A stretch of 64,000 nt of DNA from Candidatus Obscuribacterales bacterium. Lineage in GTDB: Bacteria > Cyanobacteriota > Vampirovibrionia > Obscuribacterales > Obscuribacteraceae. A program made the position numbers and the translations under genes. A model generated the notes under the pieces. That model was not told the origin of the DNA, searched no databases, and saw nothing but the letters and a program-made list of their open reading frames with translations. Location of the stretch: assembly GCA_019747875.1 (NCBI GenBank), contig JAIEQI010000078.1, forward strand, positions 20,515-84,514, read 5' to 3'. Shown here in pieces: positions 17,243 through 26,163 of this stretch (positions are counted from its first letter, which is position 1; every line of letters begins with the position of its first letter).

Positions 17243-18532
17243 CTAGGGTTTGACGGCTTTGCTATACAAGTTTTGACCAACGAATGATTCTATTTGTTTG
17301 GTGTAGAGCTCATGGCCCAGAGGAGTAAAGTGTATCTGGTAATACACTTTATTAACTGGATGTTTCGCCAGAGCAGCTGTGTTATCGGCAAATGGAATTC
17401 CCAGGCGATCGGCCGTCTGCTTGAACATAGCAGTTTCAAGAGGATTTGTGATTCCTCCGGCTCCCGGCAATTGCACCATAACTAAGCGGCAGTTCTGAGT
17501 AATGCACTCTTTCTGGATTGCAGAAATGATTGCATCAACAATAGGCCAAAAATAACGAATACCTTTGTCTCTAGCATCATAGTAGGATTTACTGCTCACG
17601 ACCGTGTTGCCGATCTTAAACGTCTTTGGGGCAGCAACAGTTGCATCGTTTGTAGTTGATTGCATTTTGTTAGCAGTATCAGTAGTTCCAGCAAACGCCG
17701 TTTGCTTGTTAGTTACAGCAGCCCCCCAAGCCTTTGTGCCTTCAACCAATCCTTGTTGCCACCCCAATAATTGCTGAACAGCCACAGAAACGACGCCCCA
17801 AATGTGACTGTGTTCCCGGAGCCAGCCTGTCATCTGCATGCGCCGGCCGGCAGAGGTTCGCAACCATGTCTTATAAACAGTGTAATCAACGCTCAGCTGA
17901 CCTTTGCCATCGGCAAAGAAATACGGACGCGCGGTTGTAAGGCCAATAGCCGGTGTCGGTCGAAGCACAAAAGTGGTGTCTGACCTAACAGGTAATAACA
18001 CCATATCAGGATGAAACTTGAAAGCCAGAGTCTTCATTCGTAAGTACATCTGTCCTAAGTTATAGCCAGCGACCCCAAAGTTCATAACCTCAAAGTGTGT
18101 GCCTGGATACTTCTTTTCTAGAGCCTGTCCAAGCCGATAGCAAAAGGTGTCCTTGCGTTCGACCTGCAACGCTTCAACAAAAGAATCACCTATAACAGCA
18201 ATTCTGTAGGTGTTAGCCGGCTTGTCTAAGGGCAGCGCTGGCTCAGGCAATCCGTATTCGTTGTACTGAGCCTGTCCCAGTCCTTCATCTTTTTTGTTAA
18301 CGTGTTTGTTCGGCATGGGGGCAAAGCCCAGCACCGGGTCCGGCTTGAGATATTCCTCCTCGCCAACTCCTGCTAACGCAAAGATAGATTCAAGACCCAG
18401 AACAACAAAAACCAGAACTACCAGAGTTTGAAAAAAGCATTGGTACCAGGTCGCTTTCACAACCCTTTTCAGCTCAGGGACTTTCTCGGTCGCAATCGAT
18501 GTTTTACATTCCATCATTCTTGAAAGTCTCAA
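17243..18532 (-). CDS. SGNH-fold acyltransferase partner protein (MBOAT-linked), paralogue 3
   Basis: A 429-residue protein with one membrane span (about residues 33-54) and an SGNH domain. Block I is IAVIGDSFVEALQVE (Ser117), followed by FEVMNFGVAGYNLGQ and WLREHSHIWG. The C-terminal block reads YYQIHFTPLGHELY: the His is kept but Gln replaces the Asp found in paralogues 1 and 2. A TTG start overlapping the MBOAT stop (TTGA) is annotated; the ATG pair five codons in (18517) is an alternative. It is coupled to MBOAT copy 3. It is likely a glycan O-acylation partner, but the changed acid raises the question whether it is catalytic. Confidence 0.78.
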   Translation of the reverse strand: MRLSRMMECKTSIATEKVPELKRVVKATWYQCFFQTLVVLVFVVLGLESIFALAGVGEEEYLKPDPVLGFAPMPNKHVNKKDEGLGQAQYNEYGLPEPALPLDKPANTYRIAVIGDSFVEALQVERKDTFCYRLGQALEKKYPGTHFEVMNFGVAGYNLGQMYLRMKTLAFKFHPDMVLLPVRSDTTFVLRPTPAIGLTTARPYFFADGKGQLSVDYTVYKTWLRTSAGRRMQMTGWLREHSHIWGVVSVAVQQLLGWQQGLVEGTKAWGAAVTNKQTAFAGTTDTANKMQSTTNDATVAAPKTFKIGNTVVSSKSYYDARDKGIRYFWPIVDAIISAIQKECITQNCRLVMVQLPGAGGITNPLETAMFKQTADRLGIPFADNTAALAKHPVNKVYYQIHFTPLGHELYTKQIESFVGQNLYSKAVKP

Positions 18533-19989
18533 AACTGAAAGTAGATAAACGGAGAGGGTGCGCTGGGAGCCAGACCGACAGCGGCAAACGCAACACCTAA
18601 ATACAGCGCAGCACGGGCGGGAATTGTGAGCGACAGACGAGGTCGCAGAAATACAAAAGATGAATTATCGTGCATTCGGTTCAATAATGCATAGATCGAA
18701 TAGACGCTGAGCGCAACGCAAAGCGGTGCAATGGTCGACATGCTCAGCACAGCCGACGAAGCCTCAAACTCAAGGAACATACTCTTGAGCATACTAAGGG
18801 CATGCGTCACAGTCTCGGCTCGAAAGAAAACCCAGCTCACAAGCACCATCATAAACGTCAGAGTAATAGACAATACTTTTCCAACTGGATGCGCATGGGC
18901 ATGCTGAAGCCATGGACGACGCTCCACAAAATCACTGTACTTGTGGTTGACGATTAGCAAGCCCCCGTGCAACCCGCCCCAAGCAACAAAGTGCCAAGCA
19001 GCGCCATGCCAGAGCCCTCCCAGGAGCATTGTCACCATGAGGTTGTAGTACTTCCGCAAAGGCGAACATCTTCCGCCACCAAGTGGTACATACAAATAAT
19101 CCCGTAGCCAGGTGGAAAGCGAGATATGCCACCGCTTCCAAAAATCGGACATGCTTGTAGCTAAATATGGAAAATTAAAATTGTCCGGCAGCTTATAACC
19201 TAGCATGAGAGCCGAGCCCCGCCCCATGTCAGTGTAGCCTGAGAAGTCAAAATAGATTTGGAAGGTAAAGGCCATTGCAGCTATCCAGGCATCGCTTGTA
19301 GCAAGAGCCGTGTTTGCCGAATTGAAACCTTGATTCGCCAACAAAGCCAAATTATCTGAGAGAGCAATTTTCTTGAACAGCCCTTGAAGCAATAGCACTA
19401 TGCCCTGATTGCATAGCTGTGGATCAAATTTTGCTTCATTAGGCAATTGCTCGATAAAATCCTGGTATCGCTTAATTGGACCAGCAATTTGCGATGGAAA
19501 AAAAGCGGCAAACAAAGCGAAATCAATTGGCGAACGAATAGCTTTTGACCCTTTGTAAACATCACAAATGTAGTGAATAAACTCAAAGGCAAAAAAGGAA
19601 ATACCCAGGGGCAATATAATATTGACCTGTTGAATGCTGCTAGCATCGAAAGAGAACGGCATCCAGGGCGCAACTGCTCGTAAAAGGTCAGACAGATTGG
19701 CAAGTAAAAAATTGGTGTATTTGAAAAAACAAAGAGTGCCTAAATTGACGATCAATCCAAATACTAACAATACTTTGCTGTGCTTACGGAAAGACTCCAG
19801 CGACCAACCAATGAAGTAATTAAGCACTGTTAGTAGCATGATTAGAAGCCCGTATGCGGGAATCCAACTCATATAGAAAACGTAACTTGCGACAAGAAGA
19901 AGAGCACGGCGCGCGCGGAGCGGTGCGATCCAATAAAGAGCGAACACGATTGGAAAGAAAATGAAATAGGAAATGCTACTAAACAGCAT
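18529..19989 (-). CDS. MBOAT membrane O-acyltransferase (AlgI/DltB-like), copy 3
   Basis: A 486-residue multispanning MBOAT protein beginning MLFSSISYFIFFP. Hallmarks are LPLGISFFAFEFIHYICDV, FFPSQIAGPIKRYQDF, FSGYTDMGRGSAL, FWKRWHISLSTWLRDYLYVP and LLGGLWHGAAWHFVAWG. It is closest in sequence to copy 1 at 6638-8056, including the GGGRCS stretch, which suggests duplication of a whole MBOAT+SGNH cassette. Its stop overlaps the start of SGNH paralogue 3. Expected role: membrane step of polysaccharide O-acylation. Confidence 0.93.
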   Translation of the reverse strand: MLFSSISYFIFFPIVFALYWIAPLRARRALLLVASYVFYMSWIPAYGLLIMLLTVLNYFIGWSLESFRKHSKVLLVFGLIVNLGTLCFFKYTNFLLANLSDLLRAVAPWMPFSFDASSIQQVNIILPLGISFFAFEFIHYICDVYKGSKAIRSPIDFALFAAFFPSQIAGPIKRYQDFIEQLPNEAKFDPQLCNQGIVLLLQGLFKKIALSDNLALLANQGFNSANTALATSDAWIAAMAFTFQIYFDFSGYTDMGRGSALMLGYKLPDNFNFPYLATSMSDFWKRWHISLSTWLRDYLYVPLGGGRCSPLRKYYNLMVTMLLGGLWHGAAWHFVAWGGLHGGLLIVNHKYSDFVERRPWLQHAHAHPVGKVLSITLTFMMVLVSWVFFRAETVTHALSMLKSMFLEFEASSAVLSMSTIAPLCVALSVYSIYALLNRMHDNSSFVFLRPRLSLTIPARAALYLGVAFAAVGLAPSAPSPFIYFQF

Positions 19990-20035
19990 TTAGAGCCTGC
20001 CGCAGGATAGTATGCAAGCGATCTTATCAAAGGAC

Positions 20036-20063
20036 CTGTTTTCAACCATTAGGGTCTTATAAT
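20036..20063 (+). promoter_or_regulatory. Candidate promoter for the acyltransferase-3 gene
   Basis: A perfect TATAAT hexamer at 20058-20063 faces the gene at 20163. The -35 candidate CTGTTT lies 16 bases upstream and is poor. The position in the divergent gap makes it plausible. This is sequence resemblance only. Confidence 0.3.
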
Positions 20064-20162
20064 CGTTGAAAAGCGGTTTTGGCTTTCATCATTAGAACGT
20101 TGCAATAAACTCAAGCCAAGTCCATGCGATCATGTCAATATTCCGCACAAGTAAGGTAAACC

Positions 20163-21323
20163 TTGTCCACAGCAACGATTGCCGAGAAACGGACCGATTC
20201 TAAAGAGACCGCCCCAAAAGCGGATCAATATAGTATTGGCTATATTCCCGCCGTGGATGGTTTGCGCGCGGTCTCAATTCTCCTGGTGATAACCTCTCAT
20301 GAAATAGGCCCTGTCACTTCGGAGTTTGGTCACAAATTTAACGGTTGGATCGGCGTTGACGTTTTCTTCGTCATTAGCGGTTTCCTGATCACCTCTATCC
20401 TATTGAAGGAGTCCGCGAAAAAAGGCGGCACTACAGACAGTGGCAAGTTTAGCCTGGGAAGATTCTACCTGAGACGCTGGCTGAGAATCTGCCCGGCCTA
20501 CTACATTTACCTGGCAGTCGTTGCCGGGTGGTACATGATGGGAGGCGACCACCACCTAAAGCCTTTTGTATGCGCGGCGCTGTACCTCACAAATTTGGAC
20601 ATAGCCTACAGTTGGGGCTTGATACCAATGAAGCCATTCTTGACGCATCTCTGGTCGCTTGGATTGGAAGAACAATTCTATTTGATCTGGCCAGCTTGCA
20701 TGAAAGTCTTGAAGAAACATGCAGTGACAGCCGTGGCGATGGCAATCACAGCTGTTTATTTCTGGCGCCTTTACCTGGTTGCACACGGTGCGACCTGGTT
20801 CCGGATATTCAACGGCTTGGACTCAAAAATCGATGTTCTCCTTGCTGGTGTACTTGTAGCTTTGCTCTTGTCGAAGGATTCTATTTGCAAGGTTGCGGGC
20901 AAGACACTAGGCAATCCGATAGCGCAAATCGCTTTAGCCGTTTCGGCGTTTCAGGCATTTCAGTGGTTGGGTCATCCCAGTGCTGGAAGCACAAACGATC
21001 AGCTCTTCTTTTGGGCTGTTAAAATGCCCGCCACAACGGGGTTGATTGCGGCAGTGCTGATTTCCATTCTGACGGGAAGCTCCGGACCAATTGCCAGGAT
21101 TCTTTCGAATCCGATTCCCGTTTTTGTAGGGAAACTCTCTTACAGCCTATACTTGTGGCATCCGCTTGTGCACATTCTTTATTGCGCCTATTTCTGGGAC
21201 TTCTTCTGCAAGCATGCTCGCACTGCCGAACTCTACCAATACGGTCTAATATTTGCCTGTGCCTGCATCTCCTATTTCGTGATCGAGCTACCCTTTCTTA
21301 AATTGAAGTCGCGCTTTAATTAA
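20163..21323 (+). CDS. Acyltransferase-3 (OafA/YrhL-like) membrane protein
   Basis: A 386-residue protein of the acyltransferase-3 family, which O-acylates surface sugars from the membrane. It has IPAVDGLRAVSILLVITSHE with the conserved His at about residue 46, WIGVDVFFVISGFLITSILL, FYLRRWLRICPAYY, and LWSLGLEEQFYLIWPA. There are multiple hydrophobic spans up to the end (SYSLYLWHPLVHI). The start is TTG at 20163 with AAGG a few bases upstream; no in-frame ATG precedes the conserved region. It has no fused SGNH domain. It is a single-gene transcript pointing towards the GT-C gene that ends at 21504. Confidence 0.92.
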   Translation: MSTATIAEKRTDSKETAPKADQYSIGYIPAVDGLRAVSILLVITSHEIGPVTSEFGHKFNGWIGVDVFFVISGFLITSILLKESAKKGGTTDSGKFSLGRFYLRRWLRICPAYYIYLAVVAGWYMMGGDHHLKPFVCAALYLTNLDIAYSWGLIPMKPFLTHLWSLGLEEQFYLIWPACMKVLKKHAVTAVAMAITAVYFWRLYLVAHGATWFRIFNGLDSKIDVLLAGVLVALLLSKDSICKVAGKTLGNPIAQIALAVSAFQAFQWLGHPSAGSTNDQLFFWAVKMPATTGLIAAVLISILTGSSGPIARILSNPIPVFVGKLSYSLYLWHPLVHILYCAYFWDFFCKHARTAELYQYGLIFACACISYFVIELPFLKLKSRFN

Positions 21324-21457
21324 ATCCAGCTGCATAAGCCTTTTAAGAATGTGTCAGCCTGCCTGTCCGGCCATACAGCCATGTTGTTTGGAAACACAAA
21401 GTCCGAAAGAGCAGTTCGCTCTGCGGCGCGACCCATTTCGTCATGGTTCAGCTGTAG

Positions 21458-21478
21458 GGGCGATGCCATGCGTCGCCC
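21458..21478. repeat. REP-like palindrome between convergent genes
   Basis: GGGCGATGC, a CAT loop and GCGTCGCCC form a nine-pair stem (one T-G pair) in the ~180-bp gap between the 3' ends of two convergent genes. There is no T-run, so it is not a standard terminator. It looks like an extragenic palindromic repeat and could still act as a bidirectional 3'-end barrier. Confidence 0.55.
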
Positions 21479-21503
21479 ACCAAAAGCACGGATTCTGCAG
21501 ACA

Positions 21504-24065
21504 TCAATAGTAAAGCATGCGGCAGCTCGCTAGATCAGATTGCCGGACACCCGTAATTTCAAAGGACAGATTTCGCACGTGCACAGACGGGGATGATCGA
21601 TCTGCGCCATAACCACATACATCTAGCCAGGAGCCTGGATACAGTGCCACATACAAGGATGGCTTCGCTTTGGGCGCGAGCATGGACTTCGGCACCGTAT
21701 CCTCTATCTCAAAAGACTTCCATTCAGCGCTTGCTGGAATAGCATTTGGAACCGATGACAAATTTACAGAAGGAGCTGTGGCCCCGGGTAGCAATGCAAG
21801 AACGACTCCCGCACTGCCATTTTTTGTTTCGCTTCGCAACTCGCCTTTCAATAGAACACGTAAATGGGTAGCATTCGGCATTTCCGGAAAGGGAAAGGTT
21901 GCCCCGGTCCGCTGCACAGCCTTAAGTACTTGTCGATTCATCTTAATGCCGTCAAGATCTTGCATGTACAGATCAAAATCTTTGTGCGACATCGAAGCAG
22001 AGTACTTGCCCGAATCAACAAGTGGAGCCAACGGCTGTGCGCTGTTCAATCCGATGCCAAGCTTAACTCGCAGCGAACTATCCAGCTTGTTTATTTTATT
22101 GCCGCTATTGAGAGAGGAGCTTTGTTCAACTTTCGCCGCTAGAATTGGGCTGACAATGCGAGGATCGGTTCGGTCGCAGGAGTTTCCGAGAATATTTACG
22201 CAATACGTATTTGGAGAAAGCATTTTTCTTTCAGTCGAAGATTTGTCCGCATAGAGCCTCGTAGGTCCGGCAGCTATAATCTTGATGCTGTTGCCTCCCT
22301 TCCAGTTCAAGGCTGATGCATCTATGCGAATGGCTCTCCAGTTCCGGAAATCACTAAGCTCCAGCCCCATCGGATAACCGAGCGAAAGAAGCTCGAACGA
22401 CTGACGATAGATCTCCGAATTGAAATAACGAATATGCTTGAATTTTTCGTCCAGACGCTTGCCATTTAATTCCACGACCGCATTGTCAATATCGCCATCT
22501 GCATCAACCATCAAAATCGCTTGATGATCCGACACAGGTTGATGGCTCTTTGACAGATCCAACATCTTCACAGCGGAGTCGCCTCGCTGCAAATCGTATG
22601 TGACTTCATCGGTTGTGCCTGGTCCGGACTTGCTTGAAATGACGGTCATCAATGCAAGCAAACAAGCTGCTAAAGCAAGTGGAACAGCTTTATCACGGAG
22701 TAACTCGATCTTGCTTGCACTTTTTGCAAGCACCTTTGCTACAAAAAAGGAAGCCATCACTAATAAAAATGGCGTCGAAGTGAATCCATAGCGGGCAGAC
22801 GGCGTGAAGAGAATATAGGTGAAATGTGAGGCAAGCACAGCAAAACACAACCATATCATCCGTTTCCCTGCGTCTGTACAGGTCTTTAAACCGGCTCGAC
22901 CAGCAAACACAACAGACAGAAAACCAGCAAACCCCAAACCTACAATTAGCCAATGCACTATATTTTGCTGAAGCGGCGAAAATCCGAAATATATTTCGCG
23001 AAGATCATTTGATTGCTTGGCAAAGAGAATTGATATCTTCTCTGCAGCCAATTTGGCGCAGTCATCGAAATGATAAGTCCACTGAGCCAGCGGAAATGCA
23101 ATCGGATCGCTATCCCTCGAGAACATGGCCGTGAGTGCACTTGGTGGAGATACCATGCAGGCTCCGACTTCAATATCGGCACCCATCGCCAAGTTGAATG
23201 CGGGAAATCTCTGCGCTGTAAAACTTGCATGCCCGGTCATTGCTTTTGTGTACAGTGCCCACGGGATGATCGGAATAACCAGAAAACAAAGGATTATCAG
23301 CAAATGCCTCCAGTCACGCAAGCGCCCCAGAAGGGCAAGTGCAACAGCGGGGACTAAAGCAGGTTTGAGAAGAAAGAGGGAGCCGGCAGCTAAGCCGGAA
23401 ATGCAATCATTGAACAGTCTCTTCGACGCCGTTAATGCACAAGCTAAAATAAGCGCAAAAAAGATTACTGTCGTTTCGGTGTAAAAGATGCCGCTCCAAA
23501 ACACAGCCGCAGGATAAACGCCCCACACCAGTCCGGATAAAATCGCAAGCCAGCGCTTCTCCGTTAGCCTGTAACTGAGCAGAAAGATCATCGCCGCAGA
23601 ACAACCATGCATGACTGACTGCACTACCTGGATCAAGCGCCAGTCATATATCTGCGGTGCATGCCCGAGCAATGCAAAAATTGTGCCGTGAAATGCCGGG
23701 AAGATGGGTCCATCTGCAAGTATCGAACTCACGAAGTCGGCAGAAGTCAAAGGCGCGGTGTCCAGCTTTCCCTTAAGCAGTTGGAGCAAAAACGTGGAAA
23801 TGCGCTCGGCATCAAATAGATACTGCCTGGCATCAAAACATAGAGTCCGGCGCGGCGGTTCTTGAGAGAAGTGAAAAAACAGTGCGTAAGCAGTGGCGAA
23901 AAAAACGATCAATAAGAATGTAGATGCAGTTCTGCCAGAAGAATCGGACGAAGCGATAATCGGCGTTCTCTCTTCCGATAACGTCTTCGGTTCGACTGAT
24001 TCCTCTAATTTTCCATCTGTCACCAAACCCGGTTGCTCCAATACATCGGAACGCAAAATGCGCAC
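21504..24065 (-). CDS. GT-C (family 39-like) membrane glycosyltransferase with large C-terminal domain
   Basis: An 853-residue protein. Residues ~48-480 are multispanning and resemble ArnT/PMT-type transferases: FDARQYLFDAERI in the first outer loop supplies the acidic residues, followed by RLIQVVQSVMHG and LVWGVYPAAVFWSGIFYTET. Residues ~480-853 are hydrophilic and mostly beta, with the appearance of one or two jelly-roll-like carbohydrate-binding modules (FRNWRAIRIDAS, THLRVLLKGELRS, WKSFEIEDTVP). That tail is unusually long for the family. The start is GTG at 24065, six bases after the previous stop, with a weak ribosome site. Last gene of the 28456-to-21504 operon. It probably transfers a polyprenyl-linked sugar outside the membrane. 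Confidence 0.82.
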   Translation of the reverse strand: MRILRSDVLEQPGLVTDGKLEESVEPKTLSEERTPIIASSDSSGRTASTFLLIVFFATAYALFFHFSQEPPRRTLCFDARQYLFDAERISTFLLQLLKGKLDTAPLTSADFVSSILADGPIFPAFHGTIFALLGHAPQIYDWRLIQVVQSVMHGCSAAMIFLLSYRLTEKRWLAILSGLVWGVYPAAVFWSGIFYTETTVIFFALILACALTASKRLFNDCISGLAAGSLFLLKPALVPAVALALLGRLRDWRHLLIILCFLVIPIIPWALYTKAMTGHASFTAQRFPAFNLAMGADIEVGACMVSPPSALTAMFSRDSDPIAFPLAQWTYHFDDCAKLAAEKISILFAKQSNDLREIYFGFSPLQQNIVHWLIVGLGFAGFLSVVFAGRAGLKTCTDAGKRMIWLCFAVLASHFTYILFTPSARYGFTSTPFLLVMASFFVAKVLAKSASKIELLRDKAVPLALAACLLALMTVISSKSGPGTTDEVTYDLQRGDSAVKMLDLSKSHQPVSDHQAILMVDADGDIDNAVVELNGKRLDEKFKHIRYFNSEIYRQSFELLSLGYPMGLELSDFRNWRAIRIDASALNWKGGNSIKIIAAGPTRLYADKSSTERKMLSPNTYCVNILGNSCDRTDPRIVSPILAAKVEQSSSLNSGNKINKLDSSLRVKLGIGLNSAQPLAPLVDSGKYSASMSHKDFDLYMQDLDGIKMNRQVLKAVQRTGATFPFPEMPNATHLRVLLKGELRSETKNGSAGVVLALLPGATAPSVNLSSVPNAIPASAEWKSFEIEDTVPKSMLAPKAKPSLYVALYPGSWLDVCGYGADRSSPSVHVRNLSFEITGVRQSDLASCRMLYY

Positions 24066-24071
24066 AGGTCA

Positions 24072-24818
24072 CTAAAAACGGTTCGGAGAAAAATCAAGCC
24101 GATTGAACATTGTTCCGAAGAACAATTGCTCGCATTCGTTTCTCAACTCGGTTAGATCCTTGACGGTGTCAACAGCGCGCCAGAAAGCGGTTGACCGGTA
24201 GCACTTCAACTTACCTTGAGCCGCTAATTGTGGGAAAGTACTTTCTTCGTGATCACCCATCGCCGGCAAAAGCGGCAAAACGGACGTATCCATTAAGTAT
24301 ATGCCAGCGTTGATCCAAAACGGCAGTTGCGGCTTTTCGCGGAATCCTTTAACGTCGCCGTCATCGGTCATGTCCACTATGCCATATGGACTAACAAGAG
24401 GTACAGAGGTGAGGGTCACCATTCCCTTTTGTTGGCGATGAAATTCCTGCAAATCAGAGAGATTGAGATTCGTCATGATGTCGCCATTCATAGCGAGAAC
24501 ATTTTTGACAGTGCGTGGAATTGATTCCAACGCAGCGCGAATAGCTCCGCCACGGCCCAGCGGCTTCTCTTCAATCAAATAATTGATCTTGGCTCCGAAC
24601 TTGGCACCATCTCCAAAATAATCAACGATTACCTGATGCATATGACCACAGCATATTGTGATGTTGGTCACACCTTGTGCAGTCAACCATTTAACCGAAT
24701 ACGAAATGAGAGGGCTGCCCATCAAGGGCACCATTGGTTTTGGACGATCTTCCGTATAGGGGCGCAATCTTTCTCCCCGTCCTCCAGCTATGATAACTGC
24801 ATGTTTCAAGGGTTCCAT
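24072..24818 (-). CDS. Sugar-1-phosphate nucleotidyltransferase (RfbA/ManC-like)
   Basis: A 248-residue NTP_transferase enzyme that activates a sugar phosphate to NDP-sugar. It opens HAVIIAGGRGERLRPYT with DRPKPMVPLMGSPLI, the signature loop for NTP binding, and continues with EEKPLGRGGAIRAAL, MNGDIMTN (metal Asp) and FWINAGIYLMD. The ATG immediately follows the stop of the methyltransferase (TAAATG), with AAGGAG inside the end of that gene, so translation is coupled. No C-terminal hexapeptide domain is present. Product sugar unknown; the operon context suggests the precursor of a branched or amino sugar. Confidence 0.9.
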   Translation of the reverse strand: MEPLKHAVIIAGGRGERLRPYTEDRPKPMVPLMGSPLISYSVKWLTAQGVTNITICCGHMHQVIVDYFGDGAKFGAKINYLIEEKPLGRGGAIRAALESIPRTVKNVLAMNGDIMTNLNLSDLQEFHRQQKGMVTLTSVPLVSPYGIVDMTDDGDVKGFREKPQLPFWINAGIYLMDTSVLPLLPAMGDHEESTFPQLAAQGKLKCYRSTAFWRAVDTVKDLTELRNECEQLFFGTMFNRLDFSPNRF

Positions 24819-26114
24819 TTAGAGTATCTCCTTTTCGGAAGAAACGATTTTTGGTTCTGGCAAAGGAACAATGAACTTGCCTTTGTAGCCCTTCGCTTTC
24901 AGATTTGCAATTAGCTCTCCGGCTATGTGCCAGGAAAGAAGTAAGGCATAGTCAGGCTGCTCTTCAAACAGCAAGTTCTCGTCACGAACAGGGATCAAAG
25001 TCCCCGGCATGTATTTGCCAATCTTGTAAGAGTTCTTGATCTCGAGGACGGCATCGATAACGCCTTCATCAAGTCCAACATAATTTACCAGTGTTGAAGC
25101 ACGAGACGGAGCGCCGACAGCAACGATGCGAGCACCATCTTTCTTTAACTCGTGAAGGAGGCTCATAAGCGCAAGTTTTGAATTAACCACACGTCGTTTG
25201 AATTCAGTTAAAGCCTTATCTTGCAATCCAAAATTCTTTTCGGCGTCTTCGATTTCCTTAACGGAAGGCTGTATAGCATAGTCACCTTTTCTAGCTGCAT
25301 AAACGCGAATCGATCCGCCATGTGTCGGAATGCGTTTTACATGGAAGATTTCCAGTCCATGTTGTTCCAACAGGTATCTCAAACTGCTCAACGAATAGTA
25401 GCGCAGATGCTCATGGTAGATGGTGTCATACTGCAAGGTTTCAACCAAACTTAGCCAGTAATGAGACTCCGAAATGAAAACTCCCTTTTCCTTCAGCAAA
25501 TCGAGGATGGATTCCACAACTTGATGAACATTCTCGATGTGTGCAAACACGTTTGTTGCAGTGATGACAGAAGCCTTTCCATCAGTCTCAACAACTTTCT
25601 TTACGGCCTCCGGTCCAAAGAATGCACGCTCGGTTGGAATACCGCGCTCATTAGCCAAATTTGCCATCAAGGTTGGCTCAATTCCTTTAACTCTGTGCCC
25701 ACCATTCTTAAAATTGCTAAGCAAGGTTCCGTCATTCGATCCGATATCTACAGCGAGATCATCAGCACCAAGCTTGATGAATGTCTGGCTTTCCTTATAC
25801 ATTTCAGCGAAATTATCGCGCAAAATTTTTGTCGTTCCGGATGTATAAGGATACTCTGGCGGAAAGAGAATATTGGGGTCAACAGTCAGTCCAAGTTGAA
25901 CAAGACTGCACTTTTTGCAGGACAGCACCAGGGCCGGATAAGCGGGCTCCTCTTTTGGAATCGAGCCTATTATCGGCATCGTATTGACAGGAGGCAAATA
26001 GCCAAGAAAAATGATGGGCTCTAGTTCCTTGCCGTCGCAGAGCTGACAACGCTCAACAACTACGCTGCTTCCAGTTCCGGCGGTCAATTTCGGTATTGTT
26101 TGCAAGACCCTCAT
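24819..26114 (-). CDS. Sugar C-methyltransferase (TylCIII/NovU type)
   Basis: A 431-residue three-part methyltransferase. The N-terminal putative zinc-binding domain has CQLCDGKELEPI and CKKCSLVQLG. The SAM domain has LAVDIGSNDGTLLSNF and ITATNVFAHIENVHQVV. The C-terminal domain (RIVAVGAPSRASTLVNY, DYALLLSWHIAGEL) is the Methyltransf_14 type. This architecture is that of NDP-keto-sugar C-methyltransferases, which make branched deoxysugars. The annotated ATG at 26114 directly abuts AGGAGG, too close for initiation; a TTG at 26105, nine bases from the same site, is probably the real start. It is followed without a gap by the nucleotidyltransferase gene. Confidence 0.88.
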   Translation of the reverse strand: MRVLQTIPKLTAGTGSSVVVERCQLCDGKELEPIIFLGYLPPVNTMPIIGSIPKEEPAYPALVLSCKKCSLVQLGLTVDPNILFPPEYPYTSGTTKILRDNFAEMYKESQTFIKLGADDLAVDIGSNDGTLLSNFKNGGHRVKGIEPTLMANLANERGIPTERAFFGPEAVKKVVETDGKASVITATNVFAHIENVHQVVESILDLLKEKGVFISESHYWLSLVETLQYDTIYHEHLRYYSLSSLRYLLEQHGLEIFHVKRIPTHGGSIRVYAARKGDYAIQPSVKEIEDAEKNFGLQDKALTEFKRRVVNSKLALMSLLHELKKDGARIVAVGAPSRASTLVNYVGLDEGVIDAVLEIKNSYKIGKYMPGTLIPVRDENLLFEEQPDYALLLSWHIAGELIANLKAKGYKGKFIVPLPEPKIVSSEKEIL

Positions 26115-26128
26115 CCTCCTGTTCTAAG

Positions 26129-26158
26129 TATGGAGCGCGGACGTCCCGTCCGCCCATA
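26129..26158. repeat. REP-like palindrome within operon gap
   Basis: GCGGACG, TCC and CGTCCGC form a perfect seven-pair stem, extended outside by TATGG ... CCATA. It begins with the GGAGCGC motif shared with the in-gene elements at 12606 and 31986. It fills most of the 49-bp gap between the SDR stop and the methyltransferase start, so it could affect mRNA stability between them. Confidence 0.65.
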
Positions 26159-26163
26159 GTGTT

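Noticed and set aside
20528..21022. 164-codon second plus-strand frame
   Set aside because: Nested out of frame inside the acyltransferase-3 gene, whose conserved motifs run through the whole region.
21351..21533. 60-codon plus-strand frame between convergent genes
   Set aside because: No ribosome site or domain; overlaps the palindrome and the end of the GT-C gene.
25461..26024. 187-codon plus-strand frame
   Set aside because: Antisense to the C-methyltransferase; no recognisable domain.
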